A stretch of 64,000 nucleotides of DNA from Siphonodentalium dalli (taxonomy: Eukaryota; Mollusca; Scaphopoda; Gadilida; Siphonodentaliidae): the NCBI GenBank assembly GCA_032622095.1, contig CP136061.1, forward strand, positions 232,866,944 to 232,930,943. The letters run 5' to 3'. Under the pieces are notes generated by a model, which worked only from the letters and a program-made list of their open reading frames with translations, was not told the DNA's origin and did not search any database. Below are positions 54,600-64,000 of this stretch, piece by piece; positions within the stretch are counted from its first letter, which is position 1, and every line of letters starts with the position of its first letter. The translations under genes and the position numbers were made by a program.

Positions 54600-55440
54600 A
54601 AATACTTTGGTAAAAGCCCGATAATCAGGCTCTACTCTAGTAGCATGTGGTAAAGTCAGGTTAGCAATGATATACGCCAAGTACTTTCATTACTCTGGTA
54701 AAAAGATTGACATATCCTTGTTTACAAATTCTAAGTAAATGCATGATAAAGAAGTCAGGTTAAAAATGATATACTCTGGATATACACATCCTTGTAAACA
54801 CCAAGTATATAAATCATGGTGAAGTCAGGTTAACAGTGGTATACTCTGGTAAAAATCCACGTAAACCACATGTAAAAGAACATACCCTTCTATTGCAAGT
54901 AAAGGCATGGTAAAGCTGGGACCAATATATTAGTCCCAGGGTAAAGTCAGGTTAACAATGACGTACTCAGGTAAAAACCACGCAAACACACGAAAAAAGG
55001 ACACGCCCTTCGGTAAATTCCAAGTAAAGGTATGGTAAAGTCAGGTTAACAATGACGTACTCAGGTAAAAGCCACGTAAACACACGAAAAAAGGACACGC
55101 CCTTGTAAATTCCAAGTAAAGGTATGGTAAAGTCATGTTAACAATTATATACTCTGGTAAAAGCATCGATCTATATTTAATATATACTATACGTCTTTGG
55201 TAAAAGCAATATGTAAACCCATGTAAAAAGACATACATGTATACCCTTCCAAATTCAAAGTAAATGCACGGTAAAGCAAGATTAACATTGATATGCTCTG
55301 GTAAAAGCCACGCGAATTCCATGTAGAAAAGACACACCCTTGTAAATGCATATAGTAAAGGCATGGTAAAGTCAGTTAACAATGATATTCTCTGGTAAAA
55401 AAAATCCATGTAAAACGGTCATAGCCTTGTAAATTCTAAA
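54600..55440. repeat. Approximately 100-bp tandem array
   Basis: Eight or so diverged units around TGGTAAAGTCAGGTTAACAA, TGATATACTCTGGTAAAAGC, CACGTAAACACACG, AAAAGGACACGCCCTTG and TAAATTCCAAGTAAAGGCA. Non-coding. Confidence 0.85.
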
Positions 55441-55449
55441 TAAAGTCAT

Positions 55450-55912
55450 TTTAAAGGTATACTCAATCCGATTCGATGGTCCCCATATAATCAGATTCCA
55501 ACAACAACAACAACATTTTTAGAAATGCCGCTTCAGTTATCAGAATCGATTAATTGCCCAAAAACAACGATAACCACTCTCAACTATAGTATATATAAAA
55601 TTGCCCAAAATGTTTTATTTATCAACACGTTGTTCGACGAAATTTGGCCTTTTTGTCAACAGAAAGCCTATTGATTTTAGAGTTATCCATCTTCATCCGC
55701 AATTTGGTCAGAGACAGTCGGATTGTCGACATTTTACTGGGCCACCGATAATTCTCGATGGTGAGAAATAATATATTTCAAAAATCGATATCTAATAACT
55801 CTGAGCTTCGATATATAGGTGGGTTCCTCGACTCGAATCAAATATTTTTGACACCCGAATCCAAATAAATAGTAATTGTGAGGGGCGCTTAATCGGATTG
55901 TGCATCTTTAAC
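55450..55912. mobile_element. TTAAAGGTAC-family MITE, copy 2
   Basis: Begins TTAAAGGTATACTCAATCCG, ends GCGCTTAATCGGATTGTGC-ATCTTTAA; the ends are imperfect inverted repeats. About 460 bp. Confidence 0.7.
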
Positions 55913-56291
55913 CCGTTGATTGTGGTAACACACACATGGAACCGGAACTGAAAACAATCGGGGTTGCATGCATGGGGCAGAGGATTTTCGGATTGCAGAA
56001 GAACTCAAACGGATAAGTCGAGACCCTTTCTCCTAGCTGGGACTGACTTTACACATGCATGGCTTATATTAATATTTTACGCCGTATAACGTCATGTCCA
56101 TTTTAATGAAAATCAATACACACTTGTAACTTGCAAGCCATTGACGCATCGTATTTGCTTATTATAGGACGAAGAGATAGTCGTGAATATGGGTGACAAT
56201 AATCAGTATGCAGTTCAGTACACACGCTTTTCATCAAACACGAAGTAGTCAATATTTGTAATACTTGTGTCGGGTCGGGCGTTTTCATATT
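55913..56291. other. No gene recognised
   Basis: Non-coding spacer before the zinc-finger pseudogene. Confidence 0.4.
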
Positions 56292-56832
56292 TTAAAAGCC
56301 CATATGGATTACTTGTTCATGACCATTCCGAGAATACTGCAAAAGGTAATATTTCCACATGCAGTAGCGATAAAGCTTACATTGCTCTTCAGACACACGA
56401 TCTTTTTTATCGATACGGTGATACTTTATACTGAATGACATCTTGAAAGTCTCGCATTGAAATGGGCGATCATCAGAATGTATAACATTGTGACGTGATT
56501 GTGTCGTTGAACATGGCGGGGATATTTTAAGAATTTCTGGCAAATGTTGCATGTATATAGTCGTTCATCGCTGTGGCACCGGTTGCGGTAATTTAGATTG
56601 CCTTTTGTTTTGTATGTTTCTTGCATATATCACTAGCACACAGGCGTTCTCCGGTGTAAATTCGTCTGAGAATTCTCAAAGAAGCACTGGTGGCGAAAAC
56701 ACGGCGACCGCAGATATCACACACGTATGGACGCTCTTTGGTATGTGTCAATCTGTGGCGCCCTAATAACGTTCGAGACTTGATGAACACGCCACAAACC
56801 TCACACGCATAGTTGCGATCATCACTGCGCAA
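56292..56832 (-). pseudogene. C2H2 zinc-finger pseudogene
   Basis: Reading leftward, an intact finger (YACEVCGVFIKSRTLLGRH then RLTH) and linker TKERP are followed by YVCDICGRR with both His positions altered (RILRRIY). A frame change follows at the next finger, then LYTCNICQKFLKYPRHVQRH in another frame, then a frame with RPFQCETFKMSF lacking the second Cys. At least two frameshifts and several lost ligands show decay. Not adjacent to, and not obviously derived from, either intact zinc-finger gene. Confidence 0.8.
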
Positions 56833-57359
56833 TTACGAATGAATATTTAGACTAGATTCTGTTTTTTTCTCTCAGCTACTGCTATATGTCTCACGCATGT
56901 GGTCGATAAGAGACACGACATCACTTAATATTATTTAGACTACACTTAGTTGTGAACTATTTGGGACATCTATCATATGGTTCCATGTGTAATTGTATGA
57001 CATATGGGACCTTACTGGACGTCTGTTGGCGAGCTATCAAATTTGCAAAAAGTGCATGCTTAAAAAAAACTGTGACTAAATTCAAGGGACTCGGTAGATT
57101 CAATAAACACTTGCGGTCCCGTTTATCTGACGATAATCAGAGATGCTGGGTACATACCATAATAACAGTTTCGGAGATCCTGGGTACCCCTAATTAAAAT
57201 AATCATTTCGGCGGAGAACCTCAATACCCTAATCCAAGGAAACATGCATGCGAACAACTCGGCTACATGTACATTGAGAGTATAACGACAAACGGAAACG
57301 TAATTCGTGTATAATGTATCTGTTTACGGATATTGCACCAAATAATCGTCTTTTAAAAG
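56833..57359. other. No gene recognised
   Basis: Non-coding. Confidence 0.4.
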
Positions 57360-57870
57360 TAAGGGGTCGGTCAAGCAGCCAATTTTGAGTGGGGACTTCC
57401 ATGGCAATCGCATGGCAATGAGCTATATAACCTTATATCAGTAACTTATTAAAAGATCGACTATTCGTGATTATTTGAATCGACAATTAATACAAATTAG
57501 ACTGTTTGCGCTATCGGTTTCCATTGCTTAAAATATCTCATAGCGATCATATTCCACAGGTACAAAACATGCGCACTTTTTGAAGTTTTGACAGGGAACC
57601 ACGTAAATTCGAAAAAATAACGCGGGGAATATATTAATTAGTTATTATCTGTTCCTTAATACTGTACTTCCCTGTAGCTGAAGGTCCCAACTCAAAATTT
57701 CCCGATTTAACTGAATTTATCCTGGGTAATTAATTCATTGTTTATTGCGATATTGGCTCACAAAAGTCAAAGAAAAGCATGCAATTTCGAGTTGGGACCT
57801 TAATATTCCCCGTGTTATTTTTTCGACTTTGTAAGGTTCCCTGGCAAACGGTTAAAAAGTCCCAACGTTT
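57360..57870. repeat. Imperfect inverted-repeat element
   Basis: GACAGGGAACCACGTAAATT and CGAAAAAATAACGCGGGGAA (57589-57628) reappear inverted at about 57805-57850. GGTCCCAACTCAAAATTTCC (57684) reappears inverted near 57784. Likely a foldback element; ends uncertain. Confidence 0.55.
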
Positions 57871-59159
57871 TTGTTCTGATGGAATATGATCTCTATACGG
57901 GGGTTTGCCTGAGGAGAGATTCATGGATTGATCTTCTTACTGTATAGAATCCGGAATACATCTTCAGACCTCAAATTTCAGTTTCTCAATTGTGTCATAT
58001 TACGGCGGCCGAAATAAGTCGTTAAATACACGAAATGCTATAAAATATATACACATGTGCACTTTATGTGTATCTTCAGAATAGTATTTTACAGAAATGT
58101 ATTTTATGCCATGGCATATATAGAAATATGAATCTATAAATTCCTTTCTTGAAATCTTCCAATGATCCACCCGTGACGAAGAAATCAGATAAACTGTTCC
58201 AGTGAGAAATTTCCCGATTTATGAAATAAATATTACCTGACATCCTTTTTGTTCATGTCCTTTGGTCCGTGTATGGTCAGCGAATAGAACGTAGTTACAT
58301 GGGTCCGTGTTATACATACCGTTGAAATATTATATATAAACCCCTATAATTCTTCTATATTTCAGATATTAAGTCGATTTTTACAAGGCGATCGCGGTGT
58401 GCGGGACTGTATTTCTGCGTCCATTTAGACACAATACACTCAGCGAGTTTTCAAATGAGGGCTCCGAGCACTGTTACAATACTCCAGAACTCTTATATAA
58501 ATGTTCCTTATTTTTACCACACTTGTCTGCACTTGTTGGAAATTCGTGTAAAAACACCGACAAAATAAACATCTCAATACTATGGTATATATGTGGACTA
58601 ACACTGCTGGAAATGTTTATTCTTTGTGTGGGGGGGGGGGGGTGGACAAAACCAACTCTGTCGGACTGACATGACATGGAGTGGTCCCCCAACGTTATAC
58701 ATCGAAAAGGGTATCCTTGTTTTTTTCCCGATGCAATACGTTCTATGTGAAATATACGTGCTGTTTTAAATAAACTTTCCGCATCTCACATGCACGTGGT
58801 CGACGCTCTGTGTGAAGTCGTTTATGCCCCCCCCCCCCGTTTATGAGTTAACGGTATCTAGAAATTGAGTAATTGTAATTTCTCGGAAACATCACAATAA
58901 TTCATTTGTTCCATTATGCATGTTCTATATGTATATCCAAATTGCTTGAACTGAATTATTTTTCTCGTACATCACAACTATATGGTCCCATCTGGACGAG
59001 CTGTAGATAGTTTATAATCCGCCATGGATGAAACATCTTTCAAAAAGACAGATAGTAAAAGTGATTGTCCAAAAAATGCTAAACAAACATTAAGATCCAG
59101 CCAGGGGTTATACCCAGTATATACTCAAATCAGGATAATTTGCATGAGAACAGAGCAGT
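57871..59159. other. No gene recognised
   Basis: Non-coding, with a G run at 58629-58642 and a C run near 58827-58838. Nothing else identified. Confidence 0.4.
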
Positions 59160-59630
59160 GAAACTATAATTTATATTAAATAATTGGACTTAATTAATTG
59201 CACTTAAGTAAAAAATTAATTGTACTTAAGTGCAATTTGTTGTACCCAAGCGCAATTAGTTGTACATATAGACGTTATTCAAGTTCGCTTAAGCGCTATT
59301 CAATTAAGTATGATTGAATTACTCTTAAGTTAATTGAGTTTCTTCTTTTCTTACATCGGATAAAATGGCATCATTGTAGGCGACGCCTGACTTGTGTACC
59401 CTCAAAGAATTGTCTTGTATCTATTATTTTGCAAGGACAGGGATATGTCAATGATTATTTGCATCGGTAATCGATTTCAACAATATTTTTGAGAAATTCA
59501 GAGTAATTTTAATCATAATTCAATTATGATTAAATGTAATACATGATATCACGAGAATTAATTCTGCTTAACCGTAATTCAATTATTCTACATAATGATA
59601 TAATTTTGCTTCAGCATAATTCCACTAAGA
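59160..59630. repeat. CTTAAG/AATTGCACTTAAG motif-rich segment
   Basis: Irregular repeats of CTTAAGTGCAATT, CTTAAGCGC and AATTAATTG similar to the pattern at 46535-46846. Interrupted by the MITE pair at 59631-60505 and continues to about 60640. Confidence 0.55.
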
Positions 59631-60047
59631 TTAAAGGTACTCAATACGATTCGATGGTCTCCATATAATTGAATTCCAACAACAATAAATGCCGCTTCAG
59701 TTATCAGAATCGATTTTAAAATTGCCCCCCCCCAAATGCTAAATATTGTCAACTGTAGTATAAAATTGCCCGAAACGTGTTATTTGTCAACATGTTGTTC
59801 GACGAAAGCCTCTTGATTTTCGAGTTAATCATATTCATCCGCAATTTGGTCCGAGGCCGTCGGCTCGTCGACTGTTTACTGGGTCACTAATAATGCTCGA
59901 TAGTGAAAAATAATAGATTCAAAAAATCGATATGTAATAAATGTGAGCTTTTATAGGTGGGTTCCTCGACTCGAGTGAAATTTTGTCTACCCCAGAATTC
60001 AAATAAATAGTAACTGAGGGGCGCTTAATCGGATGATTCATCTTTAA
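59631..60047. mobile_element. TTAAAGGTAC-family MITE, copy 3
   Basis: Begins TTAAAGGTACTCAATACGATT, ends GCGCTTAATCGGATG...TCTTTAAA. It shares its right terminal TTTAAA with the next, inverted copy. Confidence 0.75.
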
Positions 60048-60505
60048 AGATACATATAATCCGAATTAGCGCTCCCAAATAACTATTTCTTTGGCTTCGG
60101 GGGTAAAAAAAACTATTTTATTTGAGTCGAGGAACCCACCCGTCAAAGCTCAGAGTGATCATATATCGATTTGTTATATTTGTTTTTTTCTCAAAATGTG
60201 TAGTTATTGGTGTCTGGTAAAAAGTCGTCAAACCGAAGGTCTCGTACCAAATTGCGGTGAAGATGGATAACGCTAAAATCATGTGGCCTTGGAGTTAGAT
60301 ATTATGACAACCTGGCCATATTTCATTGAACAAATTATTGATAAATAACACGTTTTGGAAAATTTTAAACTATAGTTGACTGCATGTGGTTAGCATTATT
60401 TTTGGGCAATTAATCGATTCTGATAACTGAAGAGGCAATTAAAAAAAAAATTGTTGTTGGAATCTGATGATATACGGACATTCGAATCGGATTGAGTACA
60501 TTTAA
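60043..60505. mobile_element. TTAAAGGTAC-family MITE, copy 4 (inverted)
   Basis: Reverse orientation: starts TTTAAAGATACATATAATCC, ends CGAATCGGATTGAGTACATT-TAA. Abuts copy 3 tail to tail. Confidence 0.75.
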
Positions 60506-60910
60506 GAGTAATAGACAGCTTGAATATAATTACCCCTTAATATACATGTAATACATTATCTTAAGCACAACTGAATTATGGAATTAACCTTAGCACATTA
60601 GGCTTAAGCGTATAACTGAATTGCGCTTAAGCGTAAATCGCTAGAAGATTTGAATTTGGTCTTGACTCTCTGTGGTTATCAACAATGTGTGTGAACTATC
60701 TCCGCGGTATATTCAATCAGAAAATGGCCTTTTACTTCTTCAAATGTGCTACACAAATTGTGGACATTATCAGATCAAAAATAAGTATGACTGCTTCCAT
60801 ACAGTGACTTGCTGCAAAATTGCCCGTATATATATAACAATAATACCCAAAACATAGCATAAATTTGTGAGAAAAAGCAACATTGAGCTATAAAGTCTTG
60901 AACTTATACT
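60506..60910. other. CTTAAG-rich segment and 3' flank of the zinc-finger gene
   Basis: CTTAAGCG motifs to about 60640, then non-coding sequence downstream of the minus-strand gene. No sure polyadenylation signal. Confidence 0.4.
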
Positions 60911-61933
60911 TTAAGTCTTGTGTGTCCTCATATGCTTCATCAATCCACTTCTCTGCTTGAACGTCTTTCCGCATAATTCACACTTGCTTGGAGGTTCAGT
61001 GGTGTGAACTCGCATGTGAGATGCCATGTTACAATAAGTGATGAACCCTCGGTCACATTCTTTACACTTGTATGGGAGATTCTCCCCATGTTTTAGCAGA
61101 TGATGATTCAAATCACTTTGGGATTTGAAGGACAGTTTACAGAAATTGCAGCCGTAAACTGTTTTACCAGAATGTACCCTTTCTTTGTGGGAATTCAGAT
61201 TGATCGAACGTTTGAAAGCGCGATCGCATATGTCACATTTGAATTCGAAATCTTCTTCCTTGCTATGTTGCCTAAACTTATGAGTACGTAATGAATGTCG
61301 TGATTTGAAGAGTTCGTCGCATACATTACACTTAACTTCACATTTACCTTCATGCAGTTTCATATGTTTTGTCAGTTCTTTAGTTGAATCAAACAACACA
61401 TCCTTGCAAAGAGAACATTTGTATTATTTATGAGAGTGTTCCGACATATGCTTTCTGTAATCATTCAACAAATAGATGTCACATCTGCAAATGTTGCAGA
61501 AATACGAGTTTTGTCCTGAGGGCTTGTGGATGTTCTTGTGGTATTTCAAATGAAAAGAAGTATGAAAAACTTTGTAGCAGAAGGAACACTCGAATCGCTG
61601 GTTTTCTTCGTGCTGCAGCATATGAGTTTTCAAACAGCTCTCATATGTTAATTTAATTCCACATATTTCGCATATGTGAGAAAGTTTCCCTCTCTCAACC
61701 CTCAGATGCGATATCAAGTCACTCTCGTGTTTCGTCATGTGGTCGTCCAAGCCCTTTACTTCATCAAAATACATGTCACAGATAGAACATGTGTACTGGG
61801 CATAATGTGCTTCGCCGCAAACGCCGCACATAGGTATAGGAATAGTAATTTCCTGAGTGTCATCACGTGCTCGTTCGTGTTGTTCACTCTCTGATCCAGT
61901 CCTTGGATTATTCAGGCCTAATGGATGTGACAT
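60911..61933 (-). CDS. Ten-finger C2H2 protein gene with one in-frame TAA
   Basis: Start ATG at 61933, just after a strong acceptor (TTTTTACTATTTCAG, AG at 61935-61936), so a 5'UTR intron is likely. 341 codons in one frame end at 60911. An N-terminal polar segment with a CGVC pair precedes fingers 1-4 (YTCSICDMYFDEVKGLDDH, HICEICGIKLTYESCLKTH, FECSFCYKVFHTSFHLKYH, YFCNICRCDIYLLNDYRKH). A TAA at 61424-61426 (codon 170) comes next, then fingers 5-10 in the same frame (YKCSLCKDVLFDSTKELTK to KCELCGKTFKQRSGLMKH), with all zinc ligands intact. Linkers are mostly not TGEKP. Either a recently broken gene, a strain-specific nonsense allele, a base error, or a gene with readthrough. Expected product: nuclear DNA-binding protein. 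Confidence 0.8.
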
Positions 61934-61936
61934 ACT

Positions 61937-62815
61937 GAAATAGTAAAAAGGTGTCACAGAAATTGAAAGTAATTAGGCCACTTTTTATATGTTGGTTTAC
62001 GTATAATTAGTTTTAAAGATAAAGTGGGAGGAGTACAAATTAAATATTTTATATAAAAAAAATCAGATAGGATTATAATAAAAATCTCAAATTGAAATTC
62101 CATGTAATACATAAAGGATATCTAATGAGTTGAAATTATATACGAAATTTATTAACCGACTGCACTAAATACAATTCAAGCCGAACTTAATCGAGCCTCG
62201 AATCGAATTTAGTGGGCGAGGTTAATAAGTTTCGTATATAATTGAGACGAATATAATATAATCACATTTTAGCAAGAAAAAACTATCTCGAAACGGCTGG
62301 GGTTAAAACAAATTAACATTGATTTCCTTGTCACAGTCAAAAGGGAAGTGAAGACACATTCAAGGAAAAAATATAGTTCCATTTTAAATGTGTCATTTCA
62401 TCAATAATCTCTCTCTCTCTCTCTCTCTCTTTGCCTACTCCAAAATTTCAATTAATCAGATATAAGAACACAATAACTATTCAATTGGAATAACATATAT
62501 CTTAAATCAAAATCACCAATGTCACAATCTAGCATAAACAAAACATAATTAACACCAATATGTATTTCACCAAACGATAAGGAGATGCACGGATTCTTTG
62601 TATGAAATTTAATAATCTTGCTAGTTACAAAAAAATGCTGTTTAATTTGAACAAAGATCCACCGATATTATTGTTGCTACGCTATTAAACAAACGACGAT
62701 GTCTTACCGGAAATAACACAGGCTCTTAGTGAATAGATGCCGTTATCTGATTGGATAATGACGAGATCTGCGGAATGATCAAAAACACATTACTGAGTTG
62801 TTTTTACTTTGTTTA
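61937..62815. other. Upstream of the ten-finger gene, (CT)n
   Basis: Non-coding; a (CT)n microsatellite is at 62408-62431. It should contain the first exon and promoter of the gene, but neither is identifiable. TATACGAAATTTATTAACC near 62148 has an inverted partner GGTTAATAAGTTTCGTATA near 62220. Confidence 0.45.
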
Positions 62816-63380
62816 ACTCCCTCAGTCTTGATCTGGGCTTGACACCAGACGACTTCGTGGAAGTCAGGGGGATTTAAAGATATTGTTTTGAAGAAAAAAA
62901 ATAAGTAGGCACGGGCTGAAGTCGCTAGCGCGATTTATTACGTAAATGCGTCTTTGGAATTCGCAAATGAGATTATGCAATTGAGAGTTTAATTCTGTGC
63001 AATTGCGTTTGAAAATGCTCGCGATTTCAACATTTCTGCATGCGATTGAACAATTGATTTTCGCATTCGAAGCGTTTTGATTTAGTTTCATCCTCATCGG
63101 TTAGAGTTACCATGTGTTTGTTAGATTGGCTGAAAGCTGAACTGGAATTATGGTCAGGTAAAATGAAATTTTTGCTTTAGTATATTGAAAACTTGTACGA
63201 TCCCAGTGCAGATAAAGAGGTCCAATCATGTAGAATAGACACTTCATTTGCATTAGATTTCCTTAAAATATTGGGATTTTCAAGCTAATTCAATTGCAAC
63301 CTGAACTGAATTTTTTTTTTAAACCGCCTGACTTCGATGAAGTCTGATGGTCGCAAGCCCAGGTAAAGCCTGAGGGGAGT
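62816..63380. mobile_element. Inverted-repeat MITE, about 565 bp
   Basis: Left end ACTCCCTCAGTCTTGATCTG with GGGCTTG and GACTTCGTGGAAGTCAGG; the right end is the diverged complement (CTGACTTCGATGAAGTC, CAAGCCCAGGTAAAGCCTG, AGGGGAGT). Non-coding centre. Target duplication not resolved. Confidence 0.65.
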
Positions 63381-64000
63381 GAAATAAATTCTTATACTGA
63401 ATGAAATAAAGTCAAATCAACTCAGAGATAGCATAAGCCGTAGTCCGTAGAGTAAGCGATAGTTAATTAACACCTTGATTAACGCCTTAATTTGTACAGG
63501 GCTATACGGCCAATGTTATCATGTTCGTTTGTGTTCGGTGTTTAGTAGCTTTGTATTCAAGAAATGCTAATAACTAAAAAAATAAGTCATCAAAGTTGGA
63601 AATAACACCACATACACATAGATTGGACCCACACGCACTTACAAACCCAATTTCACCATTCTATTCCGATTTTTGGACCTGTGTTCGTTTATGTTCGTTT
63701 GTGCTCGTTGTTTAGTAGGACCGGTTGTGGAATGGAGGTAAATGACCACGCGAACCTCTTTTTGGGCCGAAAGAAATTCCATTCGAAAAGTCCGAAATTG
63801 GTCGAAAATAGGCCAAGTCCGAAAATTGTCCCAAATAACTTCAGTGTCTTACAGCATGTAGGTTGCGCAGGCCCCTGGGGGGGGGGGGGGGGTGACTAAA
63901 ATATATGACTGGTGTAGTCTATATTGGTGTTTATTAATTCCCCCCACAGGGGCCTGTGTTAGGTGGCCACCTGATCGGAACATTTTGAAACTTGAAAGTA
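63381..64000. other. No gene; repeats of GTTCGTTTGTG and a G run
   Basis: GTTCGTTTGTG occurs near 63523 and 63692, each followed by TGTTTAGTAG. A G run (about 63878-63891) sits between inverted AGGCCCCTG (63870) and CAGGGGCCT (63947). The window ends in sequence without recognised features. Confidence 0.4.

Noticed and set aside
1-64000. tRNA, rRNA or other structured RNA genes
   Set aside because: No box B-like GGTTCGAATCC with a matching acceptor stem, and no conserved rRNA stretches, were found. GGTTCGATTCG at about 21258 is part of a MITE.

Overview
This window looks like animal nuclear DNA, most likely from a marine invertebrate. The evidence is spliced C2H2 zinc-finger genes with multi-kilobase introns, GTGAGT/GTAAGT-type donors with pyrimidine-tract acceptors, and LINE reverse-transcriptase remnants. 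There are also many non-autonomous DNA transposons (hAT-like, piggyBac-like, PIF/Harbinger-like and pogo/mariner-like by target duplication and termini). The phylum cannot be fixed from sequence alone. No operons, rRNA, tRNA or CRISPR arrays were seen.

Layout. 0-5.6 kb is a LINE graveyard: a degraded plus-strand copy is cut by a 1-kb hAT-like element (8-bp duplication) and by a second LINE copy on the minus strand. At 6.0-8.2 kb lies an intact single-exon gene (plus) encoding five tandem copies of a ~140-residue domain that resembles the Bles03/C11orf68 (UPF0696) family. 8.8-23.4 kb is mostly repeats: two TTA-flanked MITEs (one carrying a 100-bp perfect-hairpin element), a TGTGTA-rich inverted-repeat element, long degenerate tandem arrays and palindromic MITEs. 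It also holds a few weak gene fragments.

23.6-42.9 kb is one minus-strand C2H2 zinc-finger gene, reconstructed here from five exons joined only by phase-0 introns (predicted 1170 residues, 23 fingers). Its introns hold piggyBac-like and pogo-like MITEs, LINE tails and tandem-repeat elements. First and last exons carry a homologous five-finger block, and exons 3 and 4 are homologous to each other, so the gene grew by internal duplication. 43-50 kb is nested repeats. At 50.40-52.02 kb sits a 1.6-kb element with an exact 8-bp target duplication, termini crowded with GAAGATTCGGC motifs, and a PHD-like zinc-finger coding region inside. 52-60.6 kb is tandem repeats, MITEs and a broken zinc-finger pseudogene. 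At 60.9-61.9 kb is a ten-finger C2H2 gene (minus) whose only visible defect is one in-frame TAA exactly midway. The window ends in repeats.

Functionally the clear genes are two probable nuclear DNA-binding zinc-finger proteins and one multi-domain cytosolic-type protein of uncharacterised family. Nothing shows that they act together. All assignments rest on reading motifs by eye. Repeat boundaries are reliable where a target duplication is quoted and approximate elsewhere.
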